64,000 nt of DNA from Galbibacter sp048266365 (GTDB lineage Bacteria; Bacteroidota; Bacteroidia; Flavobacteriales; Flavobacteriaceae): positions 637,774 through 701,773 of the forward strand of contig NZ_JBLWZP010000001.1 of assembly GCF_048266365.1 (NCBI RefSeq), written 5' to 3'. Below are positions 42,666 through 51,997 of this stretch, in pieces (position 1 is the stretch's first letter; each line of letters begins with the position of its first letter). The notes beneath the pieces are model-generated. The model ran no database searches. It had not been told where the DNA came from and saw only the letters and a list, made by a program, of their open reading frames with translations. Made by a program: the position numbers and the translations under genes.

Positions 42666-44126
42666 CTAGGCGGCCGGTAGGTCACCTTTTTCTTTCGTTG
42701 GTAGTGAGGATGATCCCATTAAGTACTTGTCTACGTGGTAGGCGGCCTCTCTCCCTTCTGATATAGCCCAAACGATAAGTGATTGTCCTCTTCGCATATC
42801 TCCAGCGGCGAAGATATGTGGAATGTTTGTTTGATAGTTATTGCCGGCTTTGATATTGCTTCTTTGGTCAGTGTTTAATCCTAGCTGTTCACTTAGGGTG
42901 TCCTCTGGACCTGTAAAGCCTAGAGCGAGTAATGCTAAATCGCATGGCCACTCCTTTTCAGTACCTTCAATTTCTTGTAGTTGTGGGCGCTCCCCAGGAA
43001 TTTTAACCCATTTTACTTCTACGGTTTTAATGCCTTTGAGATTGCCATTAGCGTCTTTTACCATCTCCTTAGTTAGGATACTCCAATTGCGTTCTACCCC
43101 TTCTTCGTGAGACGAACTGGTTTTGATGGTGAAGGGCCAAAACGGCCAAGGGTTTTCTTCATTTCTATGCTCAGAAGGCATAGGCATGATTTCAAAATTT
43201 GTAACCGATTTAGCACCATGTCGGTTGGATGTTCCTACACAGTCAGAACCTGTGTCTCCACCTCCAATGACGATGACATCTTTTCCTTTGGCGTGTAAAT
43301 CAGCAGTGGTTTCTGCTAGACCATCGACCACCTGGTTGTTTCTTTTTAAGAACTCCATAGCTTGGACGACACCTTTTGCGTCACCTCCTGGAATGGGTAA
43401 AGCTCTTCTTTTAGTTGCACCTCCACAGAGTACTACTGCATCAAAATTATGAAGGTCTTCTGTGTTGTAGTTTACCCCAACATGAACTCCAGTTTTGAAT
43501 TCGATACCTTCTTCTTCTAAAATAGCCACACGGCGATCAATCACTTTTTTCTCTAATTTAAAATCAGGGATACCATAACGCAATAGGCCACCTACTTTTT
43601 TATCTCTTTCAAATACAGTTACCGTATGTCCAGCTCTATTTAACTGTTGGGCTGTTGCTAATCCGGAAGGACCGGAGCCGATGACGGCTACTGTTTTTCC
43701 ACTGCGTTTTTGAGGTGGATTTGCTTTGATCCATCCTTCTTTAAAACCGCGTTCTACAATATATTTCTCTATGAGTTCTATGGAAACAGGAGATTTGATG
43801 ATGCCAAGCACACAGGCAGATTCACAAGGTGCCGGACATAAACGTCCTGTAAACTCTGGGAAATTGTTGGTAGCGTGGAGGATGTGAAGAGCTCTCTGCC
43901 AGTTATTCTTGTATACAGCGTCGTTGAAATCAGGAATTAAATTCCCCAACGGACAACCACTATGGCAGAATGGTATTCCACAATCCATACAACGTGCCCC
44001 CTGATCGCTTAGTGCCTTTGGTTCGAGCTCTTTGGTGAACTCTTTATAATCCTTAAGACGCGTATCAACAGCTAGGGTAGCTTCTTGTTCTCTCTCGTAT
44101 TCTAAAAATCCTCTTAGTTTTCCCAT
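42666..44126 (-). CDS. gltD: Glutamate synthase small subunit
   Basis: 486 residues. NADPH-oxidising flavoprotein half of glutamate synthase that passes electrons via Fe-S clusters to GltB. The N-terminal clusters use CMDCGIPFCHSGCPLGNLIPDFN and CPAPCESACVLGI. FAD site VAVIGSGPSGLATAQQL, NADPH site DVIVIGGGDTGSDCVGTSNRHG, and the C-terminal IFAAGDMRRGQSLIVWAI. Begins one base after the gltB stop, so it is translationally coupled. Confidence 0.97.
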   Translation of the reverse strand: MGKLRGFLEYEREQEATLAVDTRLKDYKEFTKELEPKALSDQGARCMDCGIPFCHSGCPLGNLIPDFNDAVYKNNWQRALHILHATNNFPEFTGRLCPAPCESACVLGIIKSPVSIELIEKYIVERGFKEGWIKANPPQKRSGKTVAVIGSGPSGLATAQQLNRAGHTVTVFERDKKVGGLLRYGIPDFKLEKKVIDRRVAILEEEGIEFKTGVHVGVNYNTEDLHNFDAVVLCGGATKRRALPIPGGDAKGVVQAMEFLKRNNQVVDGLAETTADLHAKGKDVIVIGGGDTGSDCVGTSNRHGAKSVTNFEIMPMPSEHRNEENPWPFWPFTIKTSSSHEEGVERNWSILTKEMVKDANGNLKGIKTVEVKWVKIPGERPQLQEIEGTEKEWPCDLALLALGFTGPEDTLSEQLGLNTDQRSNIKAGNNYQTNIPHIFAAGDMRRGQSLIVWAISEGREAAYHVDKYLMGSSSLPTKEKGDLPAA

Positions 44127-44127
44127 C

Positions 44128-47100
44128 TTATGCTGTTGTTAATTCTTGTTCAACTTCTGTGTTCTGATTGGCTATTATTTCCAATGCTTTTTTGTATTCC
44201 GTTGGCATCACTTTTATAAAATCCTTACTGTTTTGCTGCCAGTTACTCAGTATTCTAGCGGCTAGTGGGCTTTGTGTGTGTTCCAAATGATTTGTTATCA
44301 GTTGTTTTAACTCTTGTACATCTTCTTGACTCAGAGGTTCGAAGTCCACCATTTCCATATTGATATCATTGGTGTCCAGTTGATGTTCCGGGTTGTAGAT
44401 ATAAGCGATTCCTCCACTCATTCCAGCAGCAAAGTTTCGACCGATCTTACCTAGTATTACTGCAATACCTCCTGTCATATATTCACATCCGTGATCTCCA
44501 ATACCTTCCACAACGGCTTTAGCACCAGAGTTCCTTACCAAGAAACGCTCTCCTGCGATTCCATTGATATAGGCCTCTCCGTTAATAGCGCCATACATGG
44601 CAACGTTTCCAATGATGACATTTTCTTCCGGTTTAAAGGTGGCTTGCTTTGGAACCTTGACAATTAATTTAGCTCCTGAGAGTCCTTTGCCAAAATAGTC
44701 ATTAGTGTTTCCGTTGACGGTCATCGTTATCCCCTTGGTTGCAAATGCCCCAAAGCTTTGTCCGGCAGAGCCTTTAAAGTTTAAGTGAAGGGTATCTTCA
44801 GGCAACCCTTTTTCTCCGTGTATTTTTGAAATCTCATTGCTGAGAATAGCGCCTGTGGTGCGGTTGACATTGGTAATGGAGAAGTCTAAGCTCATTTTCT
44901 CCTTACGGTAAACCGCCGGATGGGCTTTGCTTAAAATTTCAAAGTCCAAAACACCTTCCAATTGATGATCTTGTTTTTTGGTGTTGTACAGTTTTACATC
45001 TTCTGCAACTCTAGGCTTATACAGTATTTTTGATAAATCAATGCCTTGAGCTTTATAATGATCAATGGCGGTATTCATGTCAAGTTTTTGACTTTGACCT
45101 ACCATTTCTTGTATGTTTCTAAATCCAAGATCAGCCATGATTTGTCGAAGTTCCTCTGCTACAAAATACATGAAGTTGATCACGTGTTCCGGACTTCCTT
45201 TAAAGTTTTTACGCAATTCAGGATCCTGGGTTGCAATACCTACCGGGCAGGTATTTAGGTGACAAGCACGCATCATGATACAACCTGAGGCTACAAGTGG
45301 AGCCGTAGCAAATCCAAATTCCTCAGCCCCAAGTAGACAAGCTACTGCGACATCTCTTCCTGTTTTAAGCTGTCCGTCACATTCTACCACGATTCTATTT
45401 CTAAGATCGTTGAGAATAAGAGTTTGTTGTGCCTCTGCAATACCTAGCTCCCATGGAAGACCTGCATGACGTAATGAGGTTAATGGTGATGCTCCTGTTC
45501 CTCCGTCAAACCCAGAAATTAGTACAACATCAGCCTTGGCTTTAGCCACCCCGGCAGCAATAGTTCCCACTCCGACTTCTGATACTAACTTGACATTGAC
45601 TCTAGCTTCTCTATTGGCGTTTTTAAGGTCAAAGATTAATTGTGCTAAATCTTCAATGGAATAGATGTCGTGATGTGGAGGAGGCGATATTAGTCCCACA
45701 TATGGTGTTGAATTTCTGGTTCTGGCAATATCAGGGTTTACTTTAGGTCCGGGTAATTGTCCTCCTTCTCCTGGTTTTGCTCCCTGTGCCATTTTAATTT
45801 GTATTTCCTTGGCGCTGGATAGGTAATTTATCGATACCCCGAAACGCCCGGAAGCAACTTGTTTAATGGCACTATTTCTCCAGTTGCCATTGAGATCCTT
45901 ATTGAATCGATCAGGGTTTTCTCCGCCTTCACCGGAATTACTTCGTCCACCGATCCTATTCATGGCAATGGCTAAATTTTCGTGAGCCTCTTTGCTAATG
46001 GAACCAAAAGACATTGCCCCTGTTTTAAAACGCTTAACAATCTCAGTCCAAGGTTCTACTTCATCAATGGGGATCGGATTAAGGCTTTTGAACTTAAACA
46101 TCCCTCTAAGGGTCATGAGCCTCTCGCTCTGCTCATTGATCATTTCTGCATATTGTTTATAGCTTGAATACTTATTGCTTCGTACGGCTTGTTGTAATTT
46201 GGCAACAGTAGTCGGATTGAACATATGGCGTTCGCCATTTCTTCTCCAGCGATAGTCCCCTCCGATTTCTAAATCAAGCTTGGCATAATTGCTATCCTCG
46301 GCGTATGCTTTGCGATGTTTGTTTTGTATTTCTTTTTCGATTTCATAGATCCCAATACCTTCAATACGTGTAGGGGTATTGGTGAAATATTTATCGACGA
46401 ATTTTTTGTTTAGTCCAAGTGCCTCAAAAATCTGCGCTCCCCGATAGGAGTGCAGGGTAGAGATTCCGATTTTATTCATAATCTTAACAATTCCTTTCCC
46501 GATGGCCTTGTTGTAGTTTAAGACAGCATCTTCGAAGGTATTGGTGATCTCACCATCCTTAACAAGTTCAGCGATGAGCTCATTAACCATATAAGGGTTA
46601 ATTGCACTGGCACCATATCCGAAGAGCAAAGCAAAATGATGTGGTTCTCTTGGCTCAGCTGATTCTATGATAATTCCGACAGAAGATCTTTTTTCTCGAC
46701 GACTTAATTCATGGTGAACAAAAGAACAGACCAATGCTGATGGTATTGGAGCCAAGTCTTTTGATATATTTCTGTCCGAGAGTATGATGATGTTGTTGCC
46801 ACTATCGATGGCAGTTGCAATTTCTTCAACCATAGTATCCAAACGTGCCTCTAAACCATTGAGCCCTTTTTCAATTTCATAGAGCATAGCAATAGAAGTT
46901 GCTTTAAAGTCCGGATGATCAATATATTTAATTTTATCTAAATCTTCGTTAGAGATTACAGGATTGTGGATTTTTAGTTTTTTGCACTGTTCAGGGATGA
47001 TGTCAAAAATGTTTTTATCCCCTCCGATACAAAGGCTGATGTCAGTTACGATTTCTTCTCGGATCCCATCTAATGGAGGGTTAGTAACCTGAGCAAACAA

Positions 47101-48648
47101 TTGTTTGAAGTAATTAAATAACAACTGTGATTTGTCTGACAATACTGCCAAAGGAGTATCTGTTCCCATGGATCCAATGGCTTCTTTTCCTTGGGTAGCC
47201 ATAGGGGTAATAAGGGTCTTGATATCTTCTTCTGTATAACCAAAAGCTTTTTGACGGGTGACAAAATCTTCCTTCTCAACAGGGGTTTTGTTCCCGGTAT
47301 AATCGATCTCGGATAAGTGTAATAGATTCTCATCCAACCAAGTTCTATAAGGTCTTTTGGTAACGATGCTATTTTTGACTTCTTGGTCGCCAATGATGCG
47401 CCCTTGGTTCATATCAACTAGGAACATACGGCCGGGTTCCAGTCTACCGTGTAGTTCGATGTTCTCAGGTTCGATGTCGATCACTCCTGTCTCAGAAGAC
47501 ATAATCACAAAACCGTCTTTGGTAACCGTATATCTAGAAGGTCTTAGACCGTTTCTATCAAGTAGGGCTCCTATATAATTTCCATCTGTAAAGGGAATGG
47601 ATGCTGGTCCGTCCCATGGTTCCATGATACATGCATTGTACTCGTAGAAAGCTTTCTTATCATCGCTCATGGAGAGGTGTTTCTCCCAGGCCTCAGGAAC
47701 CATCATCATCATTGCTTCAGGAAGCGAACGGCCTGTTTGTAGTAATAATTCCAAAACCATATCCATGGAAGCAGAATCTGATTTACCTTCCAGTACCACT
47801 GGTGGAATTTCATTGATGATTTCACCGAAGAGTTCTGTTTTGAACAGTTCTTCACGAGCTTTCATTCGGCTTAAGTTTCCCTTTAGGGTATTGATTTCTC
47901 CATTGTGGCACATATAGCGAAAGGGTTGTGCGAGATCCCAAGTTGGAAAGGTGTTGGTGGAAAAACGTTGGTGCACAAGAGCGAGTTTGGTAACAACCTC
48001 TGGTTGTTCCAAATCGATATAATAACGACTGATGTCTTGTGGCATCAATAGTCCTTTATATATAATGGTAGTCGTTGATAGGCTCGCAAAGTAGAAATAA
48101 TCAGCTTCTGCTAAATTTGAATTTAGTATCGCGTGTTCTGCAATTTTACGAGCTGCAAATAGTTTTGCGTTAAACGATTGTTCGCTCAGATCTTGGTTGT
48201 TTTTTCCGATAAACACCTGTTTGATTGCAGGCTCAGTTTCAGCAGCAATAACCCCGATGCAGTTATGATCCACAGGAACATCTCTCCAACCTATAATACT
48301 AAGTCCCTGGCGCTGGATGTTTTGTTCAAAAATGTCAATACAAAGTTTGGATTGATTCTCTGATTTTGGGAGAAAGAGCATCCCTACTGCATATTGTTTC
48401 CTTTCAGGGATTTCAAAATCACATATTTGCTTGAAATAATCGTGAGGAATATCGATCAAAATACCGGCTCCATCGCCAGTTTTGCCATCCGAACTCACTG
48501 CTCCTCTGTGCTCCAGACGTATTAAAATATCTAGGGCTTTATGAATGATATCATTGGTCCTTACTCCATTTAGGTTACAGATAAAACCTGCACCGCAGTT
48601 GTCATGTTCGTACTCCGGAGAGTACAGTCCTTGTTTTAGTGGCTTCAT
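44128..48648 (-). CDS. gltB: Glutamate synthase large subunit
   Basis: 1506 residues from the ATG at 48648. Converts glutamine and 2-oxoglutarate to two glutamates. Class II glutamine amidotransferase domain with catalytic Cys in YEHDNCGAGFICNL (exposed after a short propeptide), the FMN-binding synthase barrel with GEGGENPDRF and KPGEGGQLPGPKVN, the 3Fe-4S ligands in CIMMRACHLNTCPVG, and the C-terminal GXGXG beta-helix (residues about 1260-1490). Expressed from a probable -7 box at 48667-48674. Confidence 0.97.
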   Translation of the reverse strand: MKPLKQGLYSPEYEHDNCGAGFICNLNGVRTNDIIHKALDILIRLEHRGAVSSDGKTGDGAGILIDIPHDYFKQICDFEIPERKQYAVGMLFLPKSENQSKLCIDIFEQNIQRQGLSIIGWRDVPVDHNCIGVIAAETEPAIKQVFIGKNNQDLSEQSFNAKLFAARKIAEHAILNSNLAEADYFYFASLSTTTIIYKGLLMPQDISRYYIDLEQPEVVTKLALVHQRFSTNTFPTWDLAQPFRYMCHNGEINTLKGNLSRMKAREELFKTELFGEIINEIPPVVLEGKSDSASMDMVLELLLQTGRSLPEAMMMMVPEAWEKHLSMSDDKKAFYEYNACIMEPWDGPASIPFTDGNYIGALLDRNGLRPSRYTVTKDGFVIMSSETGVIDIEPENIELHGRLEPGRMFLVDMNQGRIIGDQEVKNSIVTKRPYRTWLDENLLHLSEIDYTGNKTPVEKEDFVTRQKAFGYTEEDIKTLITPMATQGKEAIGSMGTDTPLAVLSDKSQLLFNYFKQLFAQVTNPPLDGIREEIVTDISLCIGGDKNIFDIIPEQCKKLKIHNPVISNEDLDKIKYIDHPDFKATSIAMLYEIEKGLNGLEARLDTMVEEIATAIDSGNNIIILSDRNISKDLAPIPSALVCSFVHHELSRREKRSSVGIIIESAEPREPHHFALLFGYGASAINPYMVNELIAELVKDGEITNTFEDAVLNYNKAIGKGIVKIMNKIGISTLHSYRGAQIFEALGLNKKFVDKYFTNTPTRIEGIGIYEIEKEIQNKHRKAYAEDSNYAKLDLEIGGDYRWRRNGERHMFNPTTVAKLQQAVRSNKYSSYKQYAEMINEQSERLMTLRGMFKFKSLNPIPIDEVEPWTEIVKRFKTGAMSFGSISKEAHENLAIAMNRIGGRSNSGEGGENPDRFNKDLNGNWRNSAIKQVASGRFGVSINYLSSAKEIQIKMAQGAKPGEGGQLPGPKVNPDIARTRNSTPYVGLISPPPHHDIYSIEDLAQLIFDLKNANREARVNVKLVSEVGVGTIAAGVAKAKADVVLISGFDGGTGASPLTSLRHAGLPWELGIAEAQQTLILNDLRNRIVVECDGQLKTGRDVAVACLLGAEEFGFATAPLVASGCIMMRACHLNTCPVGIATQDPELRKNFKGSPEHVINFMYFVAEELRQIMADLGFRNIQEMVGQSQKLDMNTAIDHYKAQGIDLSKILYKPRVAEDVKLYNTKKQDHQLEGVLDFEILSKAHPAVYRKEKMSLDFSITNVNRTTGAILSNEISKIHGEKGLPEDTLHLNFKGSAGQSFGAFATKGITMTVNGNTNDYFGKGLSGAKLIVKVPKQATFKPEENVIIGNVAMYGAINGEAYINGIAGERFLVRNSGAKAVVEGIGDHGCEYMTGGIAVILGKIGRNFAAGMSGGIAYIYNPEHQLDTNDINMEMVDFEPLSQEDVQELKQLITNHLEHTQSPLAARILSNWQQNSKDFIKVMPTEYKKALEIIANQNTEVEQELTTA

Positions 48649-48666
48649 ATAGTCGAGTGATTTCCA

Positions 48667-48674
48667 CAAAAATA
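48667..48674 (-). promoter_or_regulatory. -7 box TATTTTTG of gltBD
   Basis: Exact TAnnTTTG on the minus strand, giving a leader of about 14 bases before the ATG at 48648. The C-free region 48810-48954 lies upstream of it. Confidence 0.45.
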
Positions 48675-49059
48675 CCAAGAAAATTACGAAATTATTAATG
48701 TTTCATCGATAAGATTAGAATTAATGTAGCGTTATGAATAATTACTTGTTAAAAACATAATATAGTAAATGATATTAGGAGTATATTGTCATATTGTTAA
48801 TGTGGCGCCAGTGTTATAGTAGTTTTTAAAAAAATAGGGGGGTATGTGTTATTTTTTGGTGATTTTTTAAGTAATAGTTGGTTTATTTAAGGGGTGTATG
48901 TGTTAATTATATATTTTATGTGGGGTTTTTGTAGTTTTTAATAGGGGTGTGGTTCATTTTAAATTAATTTATTGTTTTTGAGTACTGGACTGAGGGTTAA
49001 AGTTGAGAAGGTAATCCGGATAGCTCGAGCTTCGGTTGAGAGCCAAAATTCCTAGAGCC
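48675..49059. other. Gene-free 385-bp spacer with a 145-base C-free stretch
   Basis: No frame or RNA gene seen. Bases 48810-48954 contain no C on the plus strand (about 40 G), and only one C occurs between 48810 and 48983. Within it GTATGTGTTA occurs at 48842-48851 and 48896-48905, each preceded by a run of G, and a related GGGGTGTGG at 48944. Unlike any neighbouring DNA. Confidence 0.6.
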
Positions 49060-49140
49060 ATGGTAAAAGATGATATTCTCACACGCTTTAATAATTACAT
49101 TTGTGGTTATTACCCCATTTCAGATGAAGCATTCCTATAG
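49060..49140 (+). pseudogene. Stub of a Crp/Fnr-like regulator gene (26 codons)
   Basis: ATG at 49060 opens a frame of 26 codons (MVKDDILTRFNNYICGYYPI then SDEAFL, stop TAG 49138-49140). The sequence looks like the N-terminus of flavobacterial Crp/Fnr-family proteins, which often carry (F/Y)xxYI-x-xYxPISDEAF. No cyclic-nucleotide domain or helix-turn-helix follows. The next DNA belongs to a GNAT gene in another frame, so this is the 5' end of a deleted gene. Confidence 0.45.
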
Positions 49141-49196
49141 CTTCTGATGAGCAAGCCGACCTTTGGGAAGAGCTTTATCCACAATGTTTTGGATAT

Positions 49197-49508
49197 GTGA
49201 TTTCTGCTAAGACATTGAAAACCACCATGGATCAAATCGATTATTTTTTGATTTACCACGATCATATTCCTATTGGAACTGTGATTACTTTGAATACAAA
49301 CTATGTCGTTGGAATCCATGGAATGGGTATACTTCCATCATACCGTAAACAAGGGTTTGCTAAAGAGGTATTGCTTGAGTTTTTGAATAGGGCAGTTGAA
49401 CAAAAGAGAACCATGGCAACTTTGCAAGCCTCTACTATGGGTAAAGCAATCTATAAGAGTATAGGGTTTAGAGAGGATTTTTTGCTTAGAAATTATAGGT
49501 TAAACTAA
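49197..49508 (+). CDS. GNAT-family N-acetyltransferase, 5'-truncated
   Basis: From the GTG at 49197: 103 residues; the frame is already open from 49128 (reading SIPIASDEQADLWEELYPQC and on into the GNAT body), so this is the C-terminal part of a longer protein and the GTG may be used only by chance. Acetyl-CoA signature MGILPSYRKQGFAKEVLLEFL and the C-terminal ATLQASTMGKAIYKSIGF are well kept. The N-terminal strands of the fold are missing upstream of the Crp-like stub. Likely a pseudogene, although a short acetyl-CoA-binding fragment could still be made. Confidence 0.55.
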   Translation: MISAKTLKTTMDQIDYFLIYHDHIPIGTVITLNTNYVVGIHGMGILPSYRKQGFAKEVLLEFLNRAVEQKRTMATLQASTMGKAIYKSIGFREDFLLRNYRLN

Positions 49509-49571
49509 TATTGACTACAAGTTGGGTTTGCATTAACTCGCACTAATGTGGTATGAGACAAACCTATCAAT

Positions 49572-49612
49572 CACGATTATGAAGACTGGATCTCCAGTCT
49601 CCATAATACGTG
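49572..49612. terminator. 18-bp hairpin between convergent GNAT and acyl-CoA dehydrogenase genes
   Basis: CACG-ATTATGAAGACTGG pairs with CCAGTCTCCATAAT-a-CGTG, 4-base loop, one internal mismatch and one bulge. No T tract, so bidirectional or Rho-independent action is only probable; it could also act as an RNA stabiliser. Confidence 0.5.
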
Positions 49613-49640
49613 TATTAGTATTTAGGAATGTAGCTAGTTG

Positions 49641-50783
49641 TTATTGTTCCAGAATGGCTCTAGAGATCACAATTTTTTGGATCTCAGAGGTGCCTTCATA
49701 GATTTGAGTGATTTTTGCATCTCTCATAAGGCGTTCCACATGATATTCTTTGACATAACCATTTCCTCCGTGGATTTGTACAGCTTCTATAGTGGTGTCC
49801 ATAGCAACTTGTGATGCGTATAGTTTCGCCATGGCTCCGGAAAGATCGTAATTTTGCCCTTGATCTTTTTCCCAAGCTGCTTTTAGCACTAGATGTCTTG
49901 CTGCTTCTATTTGGGTATGCATATCTGCTAGTTTGAAGGCAATGGCTTGATGATTGCATATTTCGGTACCAAAGGATTTTCGGACTTTGGAATAGGCCTT
50001 GGCGAGCTCATAGGCTCCGGAAGCAATACCTAAAGCCTGAGCTGCAATTCCAATACGGCCGCCAGCAAGGGTTTTCATAGCGAATTTAAAACCGAAACCG
50101 TCTTCGCCAATTCTATTTTCCTTAGGAACCCTTACATCGTTAAAAATAAGGGAATGCGTGTCGCTTCCTCTGATCCCGAGTTTGTGTTCCTTAGGGCCGA
50201 TCTCAAAACCGGGCATTCCTTTCTCTACTATAAAGGCATTGATTCCTTTGTGTTTTAGTTCTGGATGGGTTTGTGTGATGACCAAATAGACATCCGCGCT
50301 TGCTCCATTAGTGATCCAGTTTTTTGTACCATTAATAATATAATGGTCTCCATCTTCAATAGCAGTGGTTTTTTGGGAAGTTGCATCACTACCAGCTTCT
50401 GGTTCAGAAAGGCAAAATGCACCTAATATCTCACCTTTAGCCAGTGGGATAAGGTATTTTTGTTTTTGCTCTTCATTCCCAAATTTTTCCAATCCCCAGC
50501 ACACTAACGAGTTGTTGACACTCACGATGACGGAACAGGAGGCATCTACTTTGGATAGTTCTTCCATTACCAAAACATAAGAAACGGTGTCCATGCCGCT
50601 TCCGCCGTATTGTTCACTGGTCATCATGCCTAGAAAACCAAGTTCGCCCATGCGCTTGACTTGCGCTTTCGGAAATTCTTGTTTTTCATCACGTTCGATT
50701 ACGCCTGGTAGAAGTTCTGTTTTTGCAAAATCTCTTGCAGCTTCTTGTATGAGTAATTGTTCTTCAGTAAATTTGAAATCCAT
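49641..50783 (-). CDS. Acyl-CoA dehydrogenase
   Basis: 380 residues, full length. Flavin enzyme oxidising acyl-CoA to the 2-enoyl-CoA in fatty acid or branched-chain degradation. Motifs: LGAFCLSEPEAGSDATSQKT, YIINGTKNWITNGASADVYLV, AQALGIASGAYELAKAY, the catalytic Glu region in IYEGTSEIQKIVISRAIL. Short-chain (butyryl/isovaleryl-like) from the general pattern, but chain length is not readable. Divergent from anmK; -7 box TATATTTG at 50815-50822. Confidence 0.95.
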   Translation of the reverse strand: MDFKFTEEQLLIQEAARDFAKTELLPGVIERDEKQEFPKAQVKRMGELGFLGMMTSEQYGGSGMDTVSYVLVMEELSKVDASCSVIVSVNNSLVCWGLEKFGNEEQKQKYLIPLAKGEILGAFCLSEPEAGSDATSQKTTAIEDGDHYIINGTKNWITNGASADVYLVITQTHPELKHKGINAFIVEKGMPGFEIGPKEHKLGIRGSDTHSLIFNDVRVPKENRIGEDGFGFKFAMKTLAGGRIGIAAQALGIASGAYELAKAYSKVRKSFGTEICNHQAIAFKLADMHTQIEAARHLVLKAAWEKDQGQNYDLSGAMAKLYASQVAMDTTIEAVQIHGGNGYVKEYHVERLMRDAKITQIYEGTSEIQKIVISRAILEQ

Positions 50784-50814
50784 GGTTAATTTGTGATATA
50801 TTTAATGAATCCAC

Positions 50815-50822
50815 CAAATATA
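50815..50822 (-). promoter_or_regulatory. -7 box TATATTTG of the acyl-CoA dehydrogenase gene
   Basis: Exact match; a TTG at 50843-50845 on the minus strand, 20 bases upstream, may be the -33 element. Leader of about 26 bases. Confidence 0.5.
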
Positions 50823-50856
50823 GTTTTAAATTGTAACATTTTCAATAAACCATGCT

Positions 50857-50864
50857 TATTTTTG
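50857..50864 (+). promoter_or_regulatory. -7 box TATTTTTG of anmK
   Basis: Exact match ending 5 bases before the ATG at 50870. The ATG at 50852 lies upstream of the box, so 50870 is the start and the mRNA is nearly leaderless. Confidence 0.45.
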
Positions 50865-50869
50865 CGGAT

Positions 50870-51928
50870 ATGGAAAAACAGTCTTATAAAGTTATCGGAG
50901 TAATGTCAGGAACTTCCCTAGATGGAATTGACCTGATTTATGTTCATTTTTCCAAGGATAATACATGGCAATTTGAAGTTCAAAATGCGCAGACTATTGA
51001 GTATCCCGATTCTTGGCAAAAACGACTATCTCAGTCCATGAATTTAAGTCAATCTGCCTTAGAAGAACTCAATAAGGAATATACGGCCTATTTAGCTGAG
51101 GTTATCTTGGCCTTTATTGCCGACAATGAAATTTCTGATGTTGATTTTGTAGCCTCACACGGGCATACTGTTTTTCATCAACCTGAGGCCGGTTACACAC
51201 TCCAAATCGGTAACCTTCCTCAGATTGCAAGGTACCTGAATCTTAAAGTGGTTTGTGATTTTAGAGTGGATGATGTTGCCCTTGGTGGCCAAGGTGCACC
51301 TTTAGTCCCAATAGGGGATGCCTTGTTGTTCGCTCAGTACGATTACTGTTTAAACTTGGGAGGCTTTGCAAATGTGTCCTTTGTAGAACGGTCTACTAGA
51401 ATTGCCTTTGATATTTGTGCAGTAAATACGGTAATGAATCATTTGGTTATCCCTTTAGGTATAGCCTACGATAAGGGAGGTCAAATCGCCTCCGGCGGAA
51501 GTGTGCATCAAGGCTTGTTAAATGAATTGCAGGCGTTACCCTTTTATCAGAAGCCCTATCCTAAATCTCTGGGGATGGAATGGGTGAAAAGTGAAGTCTT
51601 TCCTATTATAGAATACTATGATTTAAAGGTTGAGGATGTGTTGCGAACCTACGTGGAACATATTGCTTTGCAGCTAAGTGCAATTTTTAAACCAAACACT
51701 ACAGTCTTGGCCAGTGGTGGTGGCGCTTATAACTCGTTTTTAATGGAAAGAACAAGGGAATTGAGTTCCGCAAATATTCATATTCCTGATCCTGAGATTG
51801 TGGATTTTAAAGAAGCTTTGATCTTTGGGCTTTTGGGAGTTTTAAAACTTGAGAACCAGGTCAATTGCCTAAGTAGTATAACTGGCGCTTCCAAAGATCA
51901 TAGCGCCGGTCGGGTATACCAGTTTTAA
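50870..51928 (+). CDS. anmK: Anhydro-N-acetylmuramic acid kinase
   Basis: 352 residues from ATG 50870. Opens and phosphorylates 1,6-anhydro-MurNAc in peptidoglycan recycling. Motifs: VIGVMSGTSLDGIDLIYV, ASHGHTVFHQP, GDALLFAQYDYCLNLGGFANVSF, and the Asp in CAVNTVMNHL with GIAYDKGGQIASGG. Length and order fit the enzyme. Cytoplasmic. Convergent neighbour on the other side is DUF4168. Confidence 0.95.
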   Translation: MEKQSYKVIGVMSGTSLDGIDLIYVHFSKDNTWQFEVQNAQTIEYPDSWQKRLSQSMNLSQSALEELNKEYTAYLAEVILAFIADNEISDVDFVASHGHTVFHQPEAGYTLQIGNLPQIARYLNLKVVCDFRVDDVALGGQGAPLVPIGDALLFAQYDYCLNLGGFANVSFVERSTRIAFDICAVNTVMNHLVIPLGIAYDKGGQIASGGSVHQGLLNELQALPFYQKPYPKSLGMEWVKSEVFPIIEYYDLKVEDVLRTYVEHIALQLSAIFKPNTTVLASGGGAYNSFLMERTRELSSANIHIPDPEIVDFKEALIFGLLGVLKLENQVNCLSSITGASKDHSAGRVYQF

Positions 51929-51997
51929 CTATTCAATATTACTGCCGGCGGTTTTTCAACCCACCAGCAGCTTGATGTTGCGATTTTCCTGAGCAAT

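Noticed and set aside
44128..48648. Several reverse-frame ORFs of 60-107 codons inside gltB (for example near 45275-45469, 47070-47393 and 47669-47917)
   Set aside because: They lie inside a clear 1506-residue gene with full family motifs, have no recognisable protein features and are expected shadows of coding sequence.
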